A stretch of 64,000 nucleotides of DNA from Paenibacillus timonensis (GTDB lineage Bacteria > Bacillota > Bacilli > Paenibacillales > Paenibacillaceae). The translations under genes were made by a program, and so were the position numbers. Below, in pieces: positions 56,181-64,000 of this stretch (position 1 is the stretch's first letter; the number at the start of each line of letters is the position of its first letter). Below the pieces are notes generated by a model. That model saw only the letters and a list, made by a program, of their open reading frames with translations. It did not search any database and was not told the DNA's origin. The stretch covers positions 124,001 through 188,000 of the forward strand of contig NZ_WNZY01000009.1 in the NCBI RefSeq assembly GCF_009725205.1, read 5' to 3'.

Positions 56181-56804
56181 ATGTTAATCATAGGTATCGC
56201 CGGCGGCACCGGGTCCGGAAAAACGACGGTCGCCCGCTCGGTTATCGGCCAGCTGGACACGGATAAAGTGACGTTCATCTCGCAGGACAACTACTATAAG
56301 GACCAGTCTCAGCTTAGCATGGCCGAACGGGAGAAGACGAACTACGACCATCCCTTCGCCTTCGACAACGAGCTGATGGTGGAGCACCTTGCCCAACTCA
56401 AGAACGGACAAGCCGCTTATGCGCCGGTGTACGATTTCACGATCCATACCCGTTCCGAGAAGACGGTCAAGCTGCTGCCGAACAACATCATCATCGTGGA
56501 AGGCTTGTTTGTCCTGTACGATGAGAAACTGCGAGAGATGCTCGACATCAAGGTGTTCGTGGACACCGATTCTGACGTACGCATCCTCCGTCGCGTGTTG
56601 CGTGACATGGAGGAACGCGGACGCTCGATCCATTCGATCCACCAGCAGTACCTTGCAACGGTGAAGCCGATGCATGAAGCTTTTATCGAGCCGTCCAAAA
56701 AATACGCCGACCTCATTATCCCCGAAGGCGGGCATAACGAAGTCGGCATTCAAATGCTGGCCATCCTGACGGAGAAGCATTTATCCGGCGGGTACAAAGC
56801 CTAA
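56181..56804 (+). CDS. udk: uridine kinase
   Basis: A 207-residue uridine/cytidine kinase, normal length, phosphorylating uridine to UMP in pyrimidine salvage. The P-loop GGTGSGKTT is at residues 8-16, the nucleoside-site block SQDNYYKD near 35-42, NYDHPFAFD near 54 and the catalytic IIVEGLFVLYD near 100-110. AGGAGGG lies about 10 bases before the ATG. It is followed by several CTGCA-type hairpins, one with a T tract. Confidence 0.96.
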   Translation: MLIIGIAGGTGSGKTTVARSVIGQLDTDKVTFISQDNYYKDQSQLSMAEREKTNYDHPFAFDNELMVEHLAQLKNGQAAYAPVYDFTIHTRSEKTVKLLPNNIIIVEGLFVLYDEKLREMLDIKVFVDTDSDVRILRRVLRDMEERGRSIHSIHQQYLATVKPMHEAFIEPSKKYADLIIPEGGHNEVGIQMLAILTEKHLSGGYKA

Positions 56805-56865
56805 AAGGGACGACCACTGCGGTGGGTGGGTCGGATACGCGGGAAGATGTGCCTGCATGTGAATT

Positions 56866-57052
56866 CCTGCAAAAGTGCAGTTATTTTTCTGCCAAACGGC
56901 CTTCAAGCACAAATAACTGCGAAAGTACACTTATTTCGGCCAGAGATGGCCCAATCCGGAATAATCCGAAGAAATACCTGCACTTTTGCAGGTATTTCTT
57001 TTGTTTATCGTGTTTCTCTTCCATAACCTGCACTTTTGCAGGTATTTTTTTT
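56866..57052. repeat. cluster of CTGCA hairpin repeats; last copy a likely terminator
   Basis: Three exact copies of the palindrome-like CTGCA-N4-TGCAG (near 56867, 56978 and 57028; the first in the opposite orientation) plus one degenerate copy near 56926, each flanked by AAATA/TTATT. The last is followed by TTTTTTTT and can terminate udk, while its A/T flanks also border the convergent gene ending at 57051. Irregular spacing excludes a CRISPR array. Confidence 0.8.
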
Positions 57053-57662
57053 ACGATTTCACCTGCCGGTACCGACTTTTAGCCAGGGCCGAGAAGATCA
57101 GATAAAGCCCGATCAGCAGCGGGAACAACAACCAAGCGAACCCACGTCCCAACGCAAACGGTGTTTCGAACAGAAACGCCTCCCAGAATGCAGCGCCCGC
57201 TTTCTCCCATAGGCCCGGGGTATAATACAATGCCTTCGGATTGGTGAACGCTGTGGCATCCACCAGTCCCGTTGAGACCATCGCCGCAAAGATCGGGATA
57301 TAGCAGCAGGCGAGCGAAAACCACATCTGGGACAAGCGTTGGTAACGCCCCGCCCGGGAATCGGCGTCCGAGAAAATATCATCGCCTGCGGTCTCGTCCA
57401 TCTTGCGGAAATACTGCGACCCGGACGATTTGCTGCCGGCTACATGCCTCCAGCCGCTGTCCTCAAACAAGGCCAAATAGTCCTCGAAATCTGCCCGTCT
57501 TCTAAATGGGCGGAAATCGATTTTGATCACCGCATCCTCCGGTTCGGTCCGTTCAAAGGTATAGGCGATCGACTTCCCCGCCAATGCGAATCCCCGTTTG
57601 GCCATCTCGTTCAGCCATTGCTCCTCTTTTTCAAAATCGATAAAAAATTTAAATTGTTGCAT
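57051..57662 (-). CDS. DUF2812-domain membrane protein
   Basis: A 203-residue protein: an N-terminal soluble DUF2812 module (FKFFIDFEKEEQWLNEMA and DFEDYLALFEDSGW) followed by two membrane helices (about 118-138 and 175-197). Such proteins are almost always encoded after a PadR-type regulator, as here, and have no established function. ATG at 57662 is set by AAGGGGG 8 bases upstream and lies inside the last codons of the padR-type gene region, so the two are coupled. Confidence 0.88.
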   Translation of the reverse strand: MQQFKFFIDFEKEEQWLNEMAKRGFALAGKSIAYTFERTEPEDAVIKIDFRPFRRRADFEDYLALFEDSGWRHVAGSKSSGSQYFRKMDETAGDDIFSDADSRAGRYQRLSQMWFSLACCYIPIFAAMVSTGLVDATAFTNPKALYYTPGLWEKAGAAFWEAFLFETPFALGRGFAWLLFPLLIGLYLIFSALAKSRYRQVKS

Positions 57663-57675
57663 GTCATTGTCCCCC

Positions 57676-57996
57676 TTATTCCCAAGACATGATTTCCTTC
57701 GTGACATTCCTCATATGGTTCATTCGCTCGTAATCCAGCCATAAAATCTCTCGGCCCTGGCCCGTGATCGCATATACCTTACGGCGGCTGTCCGCCGTGG
57801 CCACAGGTTCAATCCACTTCAGCTTCACCAGATTGTCGATTGCCCCGTACAAGGTGCCGGCCGCCATCCGTACCTGCCCGCGGCTGAGCTCCTCCACCTT
57901 CTGCATAATCAAGTAACCATGCGCCGGTTCCGCCAACGCGAGTAAAATATAGTACACCGTTTCCGTTAGGGGCAAGTGCTTGTTGTCCCTGCTCAT
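57676..57996 (-). CDS. PadR-family transcriptional regulator
   Basis: A 106-residue winged-helix protein with the PadR pattern: YYILLALAEPAHGYLIMQKV, RMAAGTLYGAIDNLVKLKWI and RRKVYAITGQGREIL. GAGGGAGGG precedes the ATG. It is the first gene of the padR-DUF2812 pair, the intergenic gap being 13 bases, and a promoter with an overlapping dyad lies about 60 bases upstream, so autorepression is likely. The effector is unknown. Confidence 0.92.
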   Translation of the reverse strand: MSRDNKHLPLTETVYYILLALAEPAHGYLIMQKVEELSRGQVRMAAGTLYGAIDNLVKLKWIEPVATADSRRKVYAITGQGREILWLDYERMNHMRNVTKEIMSWE

Positions 57997-58051
57997 CGGT
58001 TTCGTCCCTCCCTCTACGTACGCCCGATATATCGCGCAACTGTATAGTTAC

Positions 58052-58080
58052 ACTATATATAGTTTGACTGTATATTGCAA
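58052..58080 (-). promoter_or_regulatory. promoter and overlapping dyad of the padR operon
   Basis: TTGCAA (58075-58080), a 17-base spacer and TATAGT (58052-58057) on the minus strand. The palindrome ACTATATATAGT covers the -10 and flanking repeats of TATACAG/CTGTATA type lie on both sides, as expected for a PadR operator. Confidence 0.65.
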
Positions 58081-58105
58081 TAAAAAAAATACGCCCCGCC
58101 CGTCG

Positions 58106-59215
58106 TCAACTACTTCGGGCCGAGCGTCTGCGTTTCAATGCTTCTCGCCCAAGAGCAACGAGGAACAGCAGCGGAAGATAACCAAAGGTGAAGGCGCCGC
58201 CAACCAACGAGATGACATGCTCCATCCGCTCAATACTCACGGGAGTCCGCATCGAGAGCACCATTCCGATAATGACAAATGTGGTCGTCCCTAATGCCCA
58301 TTTCCTCGAGATTTTCAGCGTCCGGGTCAAAATACGCACCGCCGCCCAGATCGACATACAACAGATGGGAAAAATAACGAGCAGCCAGTTGAAGATATAG
58401 ATATAGTCAAAGCGCTCCAGGAAGGCGAAACGAATGATTTTCGAGAGAATCAAGGTCGGCCAGAGCGTGTGCTTCAATTGCCGGATATTGAAATAACTGA
58501 GCGTGGTCACAAGGATTGTCATGTAGAGCAGGGTAGTGTGAGCAACCGCGAGATGCGCCCATTTCTGCGCTTTGGCGTTATTTTTGATAAACGGATAATA
58601 GAACAACAGGAACTCGGGCCCCAGAAAGATGTAAATGGATTGGACCGCCGATTTGGCATAATCGCCCAGACCATGGTTCCAAAGGGGAAAGAAATTGAGC
58701 CAGTGGGCAATTTTCAGAGGGAAGTACAACGACGGCAGGACCAGACTGGGGATCACAACACAGAGCAGACAGATTCCGGCGACGACGCGAAACCCTCCGG
58801 ATACGATATACCCGGCCACCGCTAATAGAATGATCGAAATTTGCCAAAGCGGCGCATCGGGGAACACCCACACATGAATAATTTCCCCATAGGGACGGAT
58901 CTGCCCCGTGCAGATCAAGACGCAATAGAAGAACAGCATCCCGGATAAACCGTTCCCGACGATAGGACCAAACAGTTGGCGGTGAAGAGAGAAGATATCT
59001 CCTTCTTCGGCCATCCGCATCAAGCGGAATAGCATCCAAATCAACAAATGCATGCAAGCGCCGACAAACAAGACGGATACCCAGGCATCCTGCTCCGCGC
59101 CGTCTGCGATCTTTTGCTGAAAATTCAGCATGCCTATCCCCGTCTGGACACCATGAATGAGGAACCAGACGAGGTAACCCGAGACTTGGTTGCTTTCCTT
59201 GACGGTACCGCTCAT
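58106..59215 (-). CDS. spore germination permease, GerB subunit
   Basis: A 369-residue Ger(x)B protein with about ten membrane helices, beginning with GYLVWFLIHGVQTGIGML. It should act as the germinant-binding subunit of a receptor in the inner spore membrane. It follows gerC by 18 bases in a gerA-gerC-gerB operon. Only moderately similar to the transposon-borne GerB, so it likely recognises another germinant. Complete. Confidence 0.92.
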   Translation of the reverse strand: MSGTVKESNQVSGYLVWFLIHGVQTGIGMLNFQQKIADGAEQDAWVSVLFVGACMHLLIWMLFRLMRMAEEGDIFSLHRQLFGPIVGNGLSGMLFFYCVLICTGQIRPYGEIIHVWVFPDAPLWQISIILLAVAGYIVSGGFRVVAGICLLCVVIPSLVLPSLYFPLKIAHWLNFFPLWNHGLGDYAKSAVQSIYIFLGPEFLLFYYPFIKNNAKAQKWAHLAVAHTTLLYMTILVTTLSYFNIRQLKHTLWPTLILSKIIRFAFLERFDYIYIFNWLLVIFPICCMSIWAAVRILTRTLKISRKWALGTTTFVIIGMVLSMRTPVSIERMEHVISLVGGAFTFGYLPLLFLVALGREALKRRRSARSS

Positions 59216-59233
59216 CCGACTCCCCGCCTTCTT

Positions 59234-60334
59234 CTAATTTCCGATGCCCGATTCTTTCAGGGTGATTTGGGTATGAAGTTCAAAGCGCATATTCGGGTAT
59301 TCCCTCTTATAAAAAGCCTCCTCATCCCACGATCGGCGATGCGCCCGGACGAAGTCGCCGACGCCAAGCGGATCGACCCCCTGGTCCCGCAGCTTGTTCA
59401 GCAGCTTCGTCTCGCCTAAATCGATTTGCCGCTCCAGCATGGACACGATCTCCCTGTAAACCACCGGGTTCCGCATGTTCACGCCGCTTGGCGGTTCCTT
59501 CAACATCCCTTCTAGACGCAAGTGGATCGTCAATTTCGTCGCACCGGCATCCCGGGACAATCTTAACAACGGCCTCCCCTTGAACACGTTAAAGGCCGCC
59601 GTCCGATATCCCGGCTCCGTGGAAACAGTGATAGGAAGAATCCCGCCCGTCCCCCGGCCTTTCAACATTTTGAGTAGCAGCGTCTCCTTGGCGCCAAGCA
59701 CCAATTTGAGGCGGTCATCATGAAAGATACCGAGACCCGTAAGTTCGATCTTGCCGTCGTGGTTCTCACTCAAGTAAGGGGCAAACGGATCTCTTCCCTC
59801 CCCATAATAATTGAACAGGAAAATCTGCAAGTTATTCAGCGGCACGTTATCGGACATGATGTTCTGTTCGATCAAATAATAGGGCAGCGCCTCCCGGTGT
59901 TCGCCTTCTAGATTCCGGAATAACCGTTCCGGCGGTTGCTCCGATATCGCCACGATCATACTCGTACTGATCAGCGGATTCCGGCAAAAGGTGTGAATGA
60001 AATGGGCCACCCCTTGTTCCGCCATTCGCCGATCAAACACCAGCAGCCGCAGTTTCCCCAAATGGATCGGATGGGGCGACTGCATGTTCATCTCGCTGAG
60101 CAATAGCTCCATATTTTCGCCTTTTCCCTGAAGGGGCATGATCTTGTCACCACGCAAATGGTCCACGTACAATCCGACCGCCTGGTACTCCTCCTTGTCC
60201 CGGTTTACCCCAAGTACGGAGAGGATTTTGATATTGTCAACGATCCGGTTTTGGCTGCAGCCAGCCAGGATCAACACCAGTGCGAGGAGACCCAAAGCGA
60301 CAGGCATTTGATGACGCAGCGGCTTATTCAACAT
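59234..60334 (-). CDS. spore germination lipoprotein, GerC subunit
   Basis: A 366-residue Ger(x)C lipoprotein with lipobox LILAGC (Cys26) and family segments KILSVLGVNRDKEEYQAVGL, STSMIVAISEQPPERLF and a C-terminal WDEEAFYKREYPNMRFELH. It anchors in the inner spore membrane with its A and B partners. The ATG lies 11 bases inside the end of gerA, implying coupled translation. Confidence 0.92.
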   Translation of the reverse strand: MLNKPLRHQMPVALGLLALVLILAGCSQNRIVDNIKILSVLGVNRDKEEYQAVGLYVDHLRGDKIMPLQGKGENMELLLSEMNMQSPHPIHLGKLRLLVFDRRMAEQGVAHFIHTFCRNPLISTSMIVAISEQPPERLFRNLEGEHREALPYYLIEQNIMSDNVPLNNLQIFLFNYYGEGRDPFAPYLSENHDGKIELTGLGIFHDDRLKLVLGAKETLLLKMLKGRGTGGILPITVSTEPGYRTAAFNVFKGRPLLRLSRDAGATKLTIHLRLEGMLKEPPSGVNMRNPVVYREIVSMLERQIDLGETKLLNKLRDQGVDPLGVGDFVRAHRRSWDEEAFYKREYPNMRFELHTQITLKESGIGN

Positions 60335-61835
60335 CGTTATCCTCTTTCCGGGAACGAGGACGGTAACGAAACGCCGACAAGGGACGGAGGAATAAGCTGC
60401 GATGGGCCATGTACTGGTAGGAAGCCCGAATGACGCTGTCGTCCAGATTCCCCTTCCGGAACGGATAAAGCGGTACGAGATAAGGAATTCCCAGCGACTT
60501 AAGACGGATCAAATGACCCATCAGTACAAGAAAACCCGCCGTGATGCCAAACCCTCCCAAGAAAGCTGCCAACAAGACAAAAGGGAAGCGCAACAGCCGA
60601 ATCGTATTGGCCATCTTAAAAATCGGAGTTGTAAAAGACGCCAATGCGGAAAGGGCAACGATAATCAGCAAAATATTACTGGTCAACGCCGCTTGTACCG
60701 AAGCTTCGCCGATTACAATCCCGCCGACGATCCCGAGGGTCTGTCCGATTTTGGAGGGCAGGCGCGCTCCCGCTTCCCGGAGCAGATCGATCGTAATCTC
60801 CAGAAAGATCACCTCCACCACCGGCGGAAACGGAACATGAATACGCGACTCAATCAGCGGCCCCAACATGCTTTCAGGGATCACCTCGTAATGAAATGTC
60901 ATGACCGCCACGTAAATCGGGGTGGCAAAGATGGAGAACATCACGCTCAGCAGGCGAATAAAGCGAAAGAAGGATCCCAATACCCAAGGCAAATAATAAT
61001 CCTCCGGCGACACGAAAAACCCCAGAAAGTTGGCTGGGGCCGCCATTGCGTAAGGAGAACCGTTGGAAAAAACAGCGACCTGCCCGGAGGTAATCGCATA
61101 CGTGATTCGGTCGATCCGTTCGGAAGACAAGAACAACGGAAACAATGTGTTCGAATTATCCGCGAGGATCTCTTCCAGTTGGGAGGTATCGTACAACACC
61201 TCGAAATCAAAATCTTGGAGACGTTGCTTCACCGCATGGACGTACTCCGGATTGGTGACGTCCTCCAGATATACGACGGCGATTTTCGTCTTCGAACGCG
61301 AACCAACCGTCAGCGTTTCAATGATCAACCCGGGGGTTGGAAGCTTCTGCCGTAAGAGATGCAGGTTCGTATCCAAGTTCTCCACGAATCCGGCCTTGGG
61401 TCCAACCACGCTGAACTCGTTCTCGGTATCGTTGTTCTGCCGCTGCCCCAATTGACCGTTATCCAGGTTCGCCAGGATATACGTACCTTCCGCCGAACTC
61501 ATCCGGAGGAGCACGCACCCCTCCATGATTTTCGCGACGGCCTCCGGCTCCTGTTCCGTTTGGTTTACCTCGGCGAACGGCAGCAAGCCTCGTATATCAT
61601 CCGGGCGTACGAGTTGATCTCGATGCTTCTGAATCGCCGGCAGCAGGAAATGCGTGACTTTCTCCGCCGACACTAAGGAGCGAAAATAGGCGATTCGAAT
61701 CAACCCTTCATCGTCCTCAAAGGGAGAGAATTCATGAAAATCGCTGGATTTTTGAGCCAGGGTCAGGGTTAACCGACCTGCGTGTTGCCGCCCCTTTTCG
61801 CCGGAAAGGTCCACAAACATCTTCCTCGATTTCAA
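60324..61835 (-). CDS. spore germination receptor, GerA subunit
   Basis: A 503-residue GerA protein. The soluble N-terminal domain covers about 1-265 and includes VVGPKAGFVENLDTNLHLLR; five or so helices follow, with FHYEVIPESMLGPLIESR and FPPVVEVIFLEITIDLLREAG. The start is uncertain: TTG at 61835 has AGGAAA 4-6 bases upstream, while ATG at 61820 has AGGA only 4 bases upstream. It heads a gerA-gerC-gerB operon that is independent of the transposon and probably resident. A CATACTG box near 61949-61955 could be part of a sigma-G promoter but its -35 is weak. Confidence 0.9.
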   Translation of the reverse strand: MKSRKMFVDLSGEKGRQHAGRLTLTLAQKSSDFHEFSPFEDDEGLIRIAYFRSLVSAEKVTHFLLPAIQKHRDQLVRPDDIRGLLPFAEVNQTEQEPEAVAKIMEGCVLLRMSSAEGTYILANLDNGQLGQRQNNDTENEFSVVGPKAGFVENLDTNLHLLRQKLPTPGLIIETLTVGSRSKTKIAVVYLEDVTNPEYVHAVKQRLQDFDFEVLYDTSQLEEILADNSNTLFPLFLSSERIDRITYAITSGQVAVFSNGSPYAMAAPANFLGFFVSPEDYYLPWVLGSFFRFIRLLSVMFSIFATPIYVAVMTFHYEVIPESMLGPLIESRIHVPFPPVVEVIFLEITIDLLREAGARLPSKIGQTLGIVGGIVIGEASVQAALTSNILLIIVALSALASFTTPIFKMANTIRLLRFPFVLLAAFLGGFGITAGFLVLMGHLIRLKSLGIPYLVPLYPFRKGNLDDSVIRASYQYMAHRSLFLRPLSAFRYRPRSRKEDNDVE

Positions 61836-62031
61836 TGATTTTCCTATAAGGTGCCGCAGCGTGTCGGGTTTTATGCACAATCGTAGGTTATCCCCTGCAT
61901 AAATATGCAAAATAGCGCGTCCAACGGTTTGATGGATGAAGCGATTCGCAGTATGATAAATCATGTTGAGAACGGATACAAGGAGGGTGGAAAGAAACGG
62001 CTAACTTTTCTGGGAGAGGACGGGATGCCCG

Positions 62032-63786
62032 ATGCGGGGAAAAACCTTGCTGCTTGGCCACATCAAGTCGCATATACCGCTGTACTTGACAGCAGTGTTG
62101 TGCCTGACGGCCGCCAATGTGACGTATTCGTATTTTCCGAAGGTACTGGGGGATTTCACGGACCACCTCCAGCAAAGCGGGCTGACGAGAGGTGGAGTAG
62201 GCCGGTACGCGCTGACTCTGGCTGCCATCGCCGTCGTCTACGGCCTATGCTTCGGAATCGGGCAGTACATCAACCATCGCCTGGGCCGGATGTTTGAATT
62301 TCGTGCCCGGAGCCAGCTGTTCCGGCATTTTACTCAATTAAGCGAAGCGTTCTTCTCGAAACACGGGATCGGCAAGCTGCTCAGCTACGTGATGAATGAC
62401 GTCACCGGCGTGAGGGAGTCGATCGCCAACGGGTTGAATCAAATGACCAATGCGTCGGTGTTGTTGATCTCCGTCATTACGATGATGACGGTCAGCGATA
62501 TTCCGGCGCTTTTGATCGTGGTTTGCGTCTTGCCGCTGCTCGCCATTCCGTTTATCGTAATCGGGTTCGGCCCTAAAATCCGCGACAACTCGCGGCAAGT
62601 GCAGGAGTCGTTGGCGGCAATGACCGAAGCGGCGGAAGAGCAGTTTGAGGGAATCAAAGTGACGAAAAGCTTCGCGACCGAAGAAATCGCCCGCGAAAGG
62701 TTCGGGCAAACGGTCGACCGCATCCTGGGCAGCCAGTTGTCGCTGGTGCGTATGAGCTCGCTGTTCCAGGTGCTGCTGCCGTTTACCGGTGCAATATCGA
62801 TGGCCGTAGCCATCGCCTACGGCGGCCTGCTCGTCGCGCGCGGCGAGCTGTCGCTCGGCAATTTCGTTGCCTTAACGTTGTACTTGCGGATGATCATGAA
62901 CCCGCTTCGGCTGATCGGCAACGTCATCAACTTCATGCAGCGCTCGCGGGCTTCGCTGGATCGGCTAAACCGACTGCTGTCCGTGAAGCCGGACATCCGC
63001 GACGAAGACGGGGCCCTGCCGATGCCGGAAGATCTGCAAAGTCTTTGCATCGACATCCGCGGATTGACGTTCACCTATCCAGACGCCGTACGCGAGTCGT
63101 TGCGGGACATCCGTCTCCGGTTGCAGCCCGGAGAAACGCTGGGCGTCGTAGGCCGGACCGGCAGCGGGAAAACCACGCTCGTCAAGCTGTTGCTGCGAGT
63201 ATACGATCCTCCTCGCGGCACGGTCTTCATCGGCGGCTGCGACATCCGAAGCCTCACGCTGGAGAGTCTGCGCACCCGCATCGCTTATGTACCGCAGGAC
63301 GGCTTCCTGTTCAGCACAACGCTTCGCGACAACATCGCCTTCTTCGACCGGACGTCAGAGCTGGGCCAAGTCGAGGAGGCCGCTAGGTTGGCCGATCTCT
63401 ATGACAACGTCGCCGGCTTCCCGAAACGGTTCGACACCGAGCTTGGCGAACGCGGCCTGACGTTGTCCGGCGGCCAGCGCCAGCGGACCAGCCTGGCCCG
63501 AGGACTCATTAAGGACGCTCCGATTCTGCTGCTGGACGACAGCGTTAGTGCGGTCGACGCCGTGACGGAGACGCGAATCCTATCGCATTTGCGCGAGGCC
63601 CGAAAGGGGAAGACCACCCTGATCATCGCCCACCGCATCAGCGCCGTCAAACATGCCGACCGCATTCTCGTATTGGAGGGCGGGCGGATCGCCGAAGAAG
63701 GAACACACGAGCAGTTGCTTCAAGCCGGTGGCTTGTACGCGAGAATGCATCACCTCCAGGAAGGAGGCGATAGCGATGCCGTCTAA
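62032..63786 (+). CDS. bmrC: heterodimeric ABC exporter subunit (BmrC/YheI-like)
   Basis: A 584-residue fused membrane-ATPase half transporter, nearly the length of B. subtilis BmrC (585). Six helices cover about 15-310. The ATPase has Walker A GRTGSGKTT (about 374), the signature LSGGQRQR and Walker B ILLLDDS, where the catalytic Glu is replaced by Asp, as in the degenerate half of BmrCD-type exporters. Its partner follows with an 11-base overlap. BmrCD exports drugs and has been linked to KinA-dependent sporulation in B. subtilis. AGAGGA lies 11 bases before the ATG. Divergent from the resident ger operon. Confidence 0.85.
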   Translation: MRGKTLLLGHIKSHIPLYLTAVLCLTAANVTYSYFPKVLGDFTDHLQQSGLTRGGVGRYALTLAAIAVVYGLCFGIGQYINHRLGRMFEFRARSQLFRHFTQLSEAFFSKHGIGKLLSYVMNDVTGVRESIANGLNQMTNASVLLISVITMMTVSDIPALLIVVCVLPLLAIPFIVIGFGPKIRDNSRQVQESLAAMTEAAEEQFEGIKVTKSFATEEIARERFGQTVDRILGSQLSLVRMSSLFQVLLPFTGAISMAVAIAYGGLLVARGELSLGNFVALTLYLRMIMNPLRLIGNVINFMQRSRASLDRLNRLLSVKPDIRDEDGALPMPEDLQSLCIDIRGLTFTYPDAVRESLRDIRLRLQPGETLGVVGRTGSGKTTLVKLLLRVYDPPRGTVFIGGCDIRSLTLESLRTRIAYVPQDGFLFSTTLRDNIAFFDRTSELGQVEEAARLADLYDNVAGFPKRFDTELGERGLTLSGGQRQRTSLARGLIKDAPILLLDDSVSAVDAVTETRILSHLREARKGKTTLIIAHRISAVKHADRILVLEGGRIAEEGTHEQLLQAGGLYARMHHLQEGGDSDAV

Positions 63787-64000
63787 ACCGGAAACCGCGG
63801 ATAGCCGCAAAAAGTACGAGGTTACCCCAGAGCAGCGGCGGAAGGCATTTACGGCTTTGCTCGGTTATGCGAAACCGCATCGAAAAGCCTTTCTCGCCGT
63901 ATTCGGCTTTGCCTTCCTGGCGATTTCCGCCGACTTGCTGCAGCCGTTCCTGATCAAATATGCCATCGATGAGAAGGTGCTATTTGGCGCCCACGGCCCA
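63776..64000 (+). CDS. bmrD: heterodimeric ABC exporter partner subunit (BmrD/YheH-like), partial
   Basis: The first 75 codons of the next half transporter; the rest is beyond the window. It begins MPSKPETADSRKKYEVTPEQ and enters a hydrophobic helix (FLAVFGFAFLAISADLLQPF) after about residue 38. AAGGAGG is 8 bases before the ATG, and the start overlaps the bmrC-like stop by 11 bases, typical of stoichiometric heterodimers. Assignment to BmrD rests on position and the start of the membrane domain only. Confidence 0.75.
   Translation, partial: MPSKPETADSRKKYEVTPEQRRKAFTALLGYAKPHRKAFLAVFGFAFLAISADLLQPFLIKYAIDEKVLFGAHGP

Noticed and set aside
56866-57052. possible CRISPR array
   Set aside because: The repeats are 14-mers at irregular spacing and mixed orientation, each a hairpin; no cas genes are present.
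60402-61355. 317-codon plus-strand ORF over gerA
   Set aside because: Antisense to an intact GerA gene and rich in Arg/Gln/His without any recognisable motif.
61949-61975. sigma-G promoter for the resident ger operon
   Set aside because: CATACTG is a good -10, but the -35 (GTATCC or TGTATC) and the long distance to the start are poor; mentioned only with the gene.
1-64000. tRNA and rRNA genes
   Set aside because: No cloverleaf-like or rRNA-conserved stretches were recognised in either strand by eye; a tRNAscan search would settle this.

Overview
The window is a chromosomal segment of an endospore-forming, motile Gram-positive bacterium, most likely Paenibacillus or a close relative. The evidence is two spore-germinant-receptor operons, a spore-type transglutaminase, AGGAGG ribosome binding sites with frequent TTG/GTG starts, a c-di-AMP riboswitch with KimA, four chemoreceptors, and a sugar ABC transporter with a membrane-bound AraC regulator of the kind abundant in Paenibacillus. 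No rRNA, tRNA or CRISPR array was seen.

Region 1 (1-15138, all minus strand) is a glycan-use locus. A membrane AraC-type regulator is followed by two CUT1 permeases, a binding lipoprotein and four glycosidases without signal peptides: GH110 alpha-1,3-galactosidase, two GH95 alpha-L-fucosidase-type enzymes and a GH38 alpha-mannosidase cut by the window edge. Import of a fucosylated, alpha-galactosylated oligosaccharide with cytoplasmic breakdown is the simplest reading.

Region 2 (15139-25900) holds an SDR, a VOC protein, a small aromatic-tailed protein, tgl, the mannose PTS pair manR-manP, a short pyruvate kinase and the potassium importer kimA.

Region 3 (25991-39655) is the most remarkable part. 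Upstream of kimA lie its promoter and a c-di-AMP (ydaO-class) riboswitch, but a 1287-bp IS3-family element (GAC duplication) has inserted in the loop of the riboswitch terminator and separates the switch from kimA. About 160 bp beyond that promoter starts an 11,914-bp Tn3-family transposon (27737-39650) with 38-bp terminal inverted repeats, a TACTG target duplication, a Tn4430-type tnpI-tnpA pair and an internal resolution site. Its cargo is a complete gerA-gerC-gerB operon with a good sigma-G promoter, two SDR oxidoreductases, a MerR regulator and a frameshifted fragment of a second gerA. It is a mobile element that can move a spore germinant receptor.

Region 4 (39656-57050) holds an ArsR regulator, a DsrE protein with a threonine-aldolase-like enzyme, four chemoreceptors (two with sigma-D-like promoters), an MscS channel, a divergent LysR/YeiH pair, a calcium P-type ATPase and uridine kinase. 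Region 5 (57051-64000) holds a PadR/DUF2812 pair, a second, apparently resident gerA-gerC-gerB operon and, divergently, a BmrCD-like heterodimeric ABC exporter running off the right edge. Short AAATAA-flanked hairpin repeats occupy three intergenic regions.
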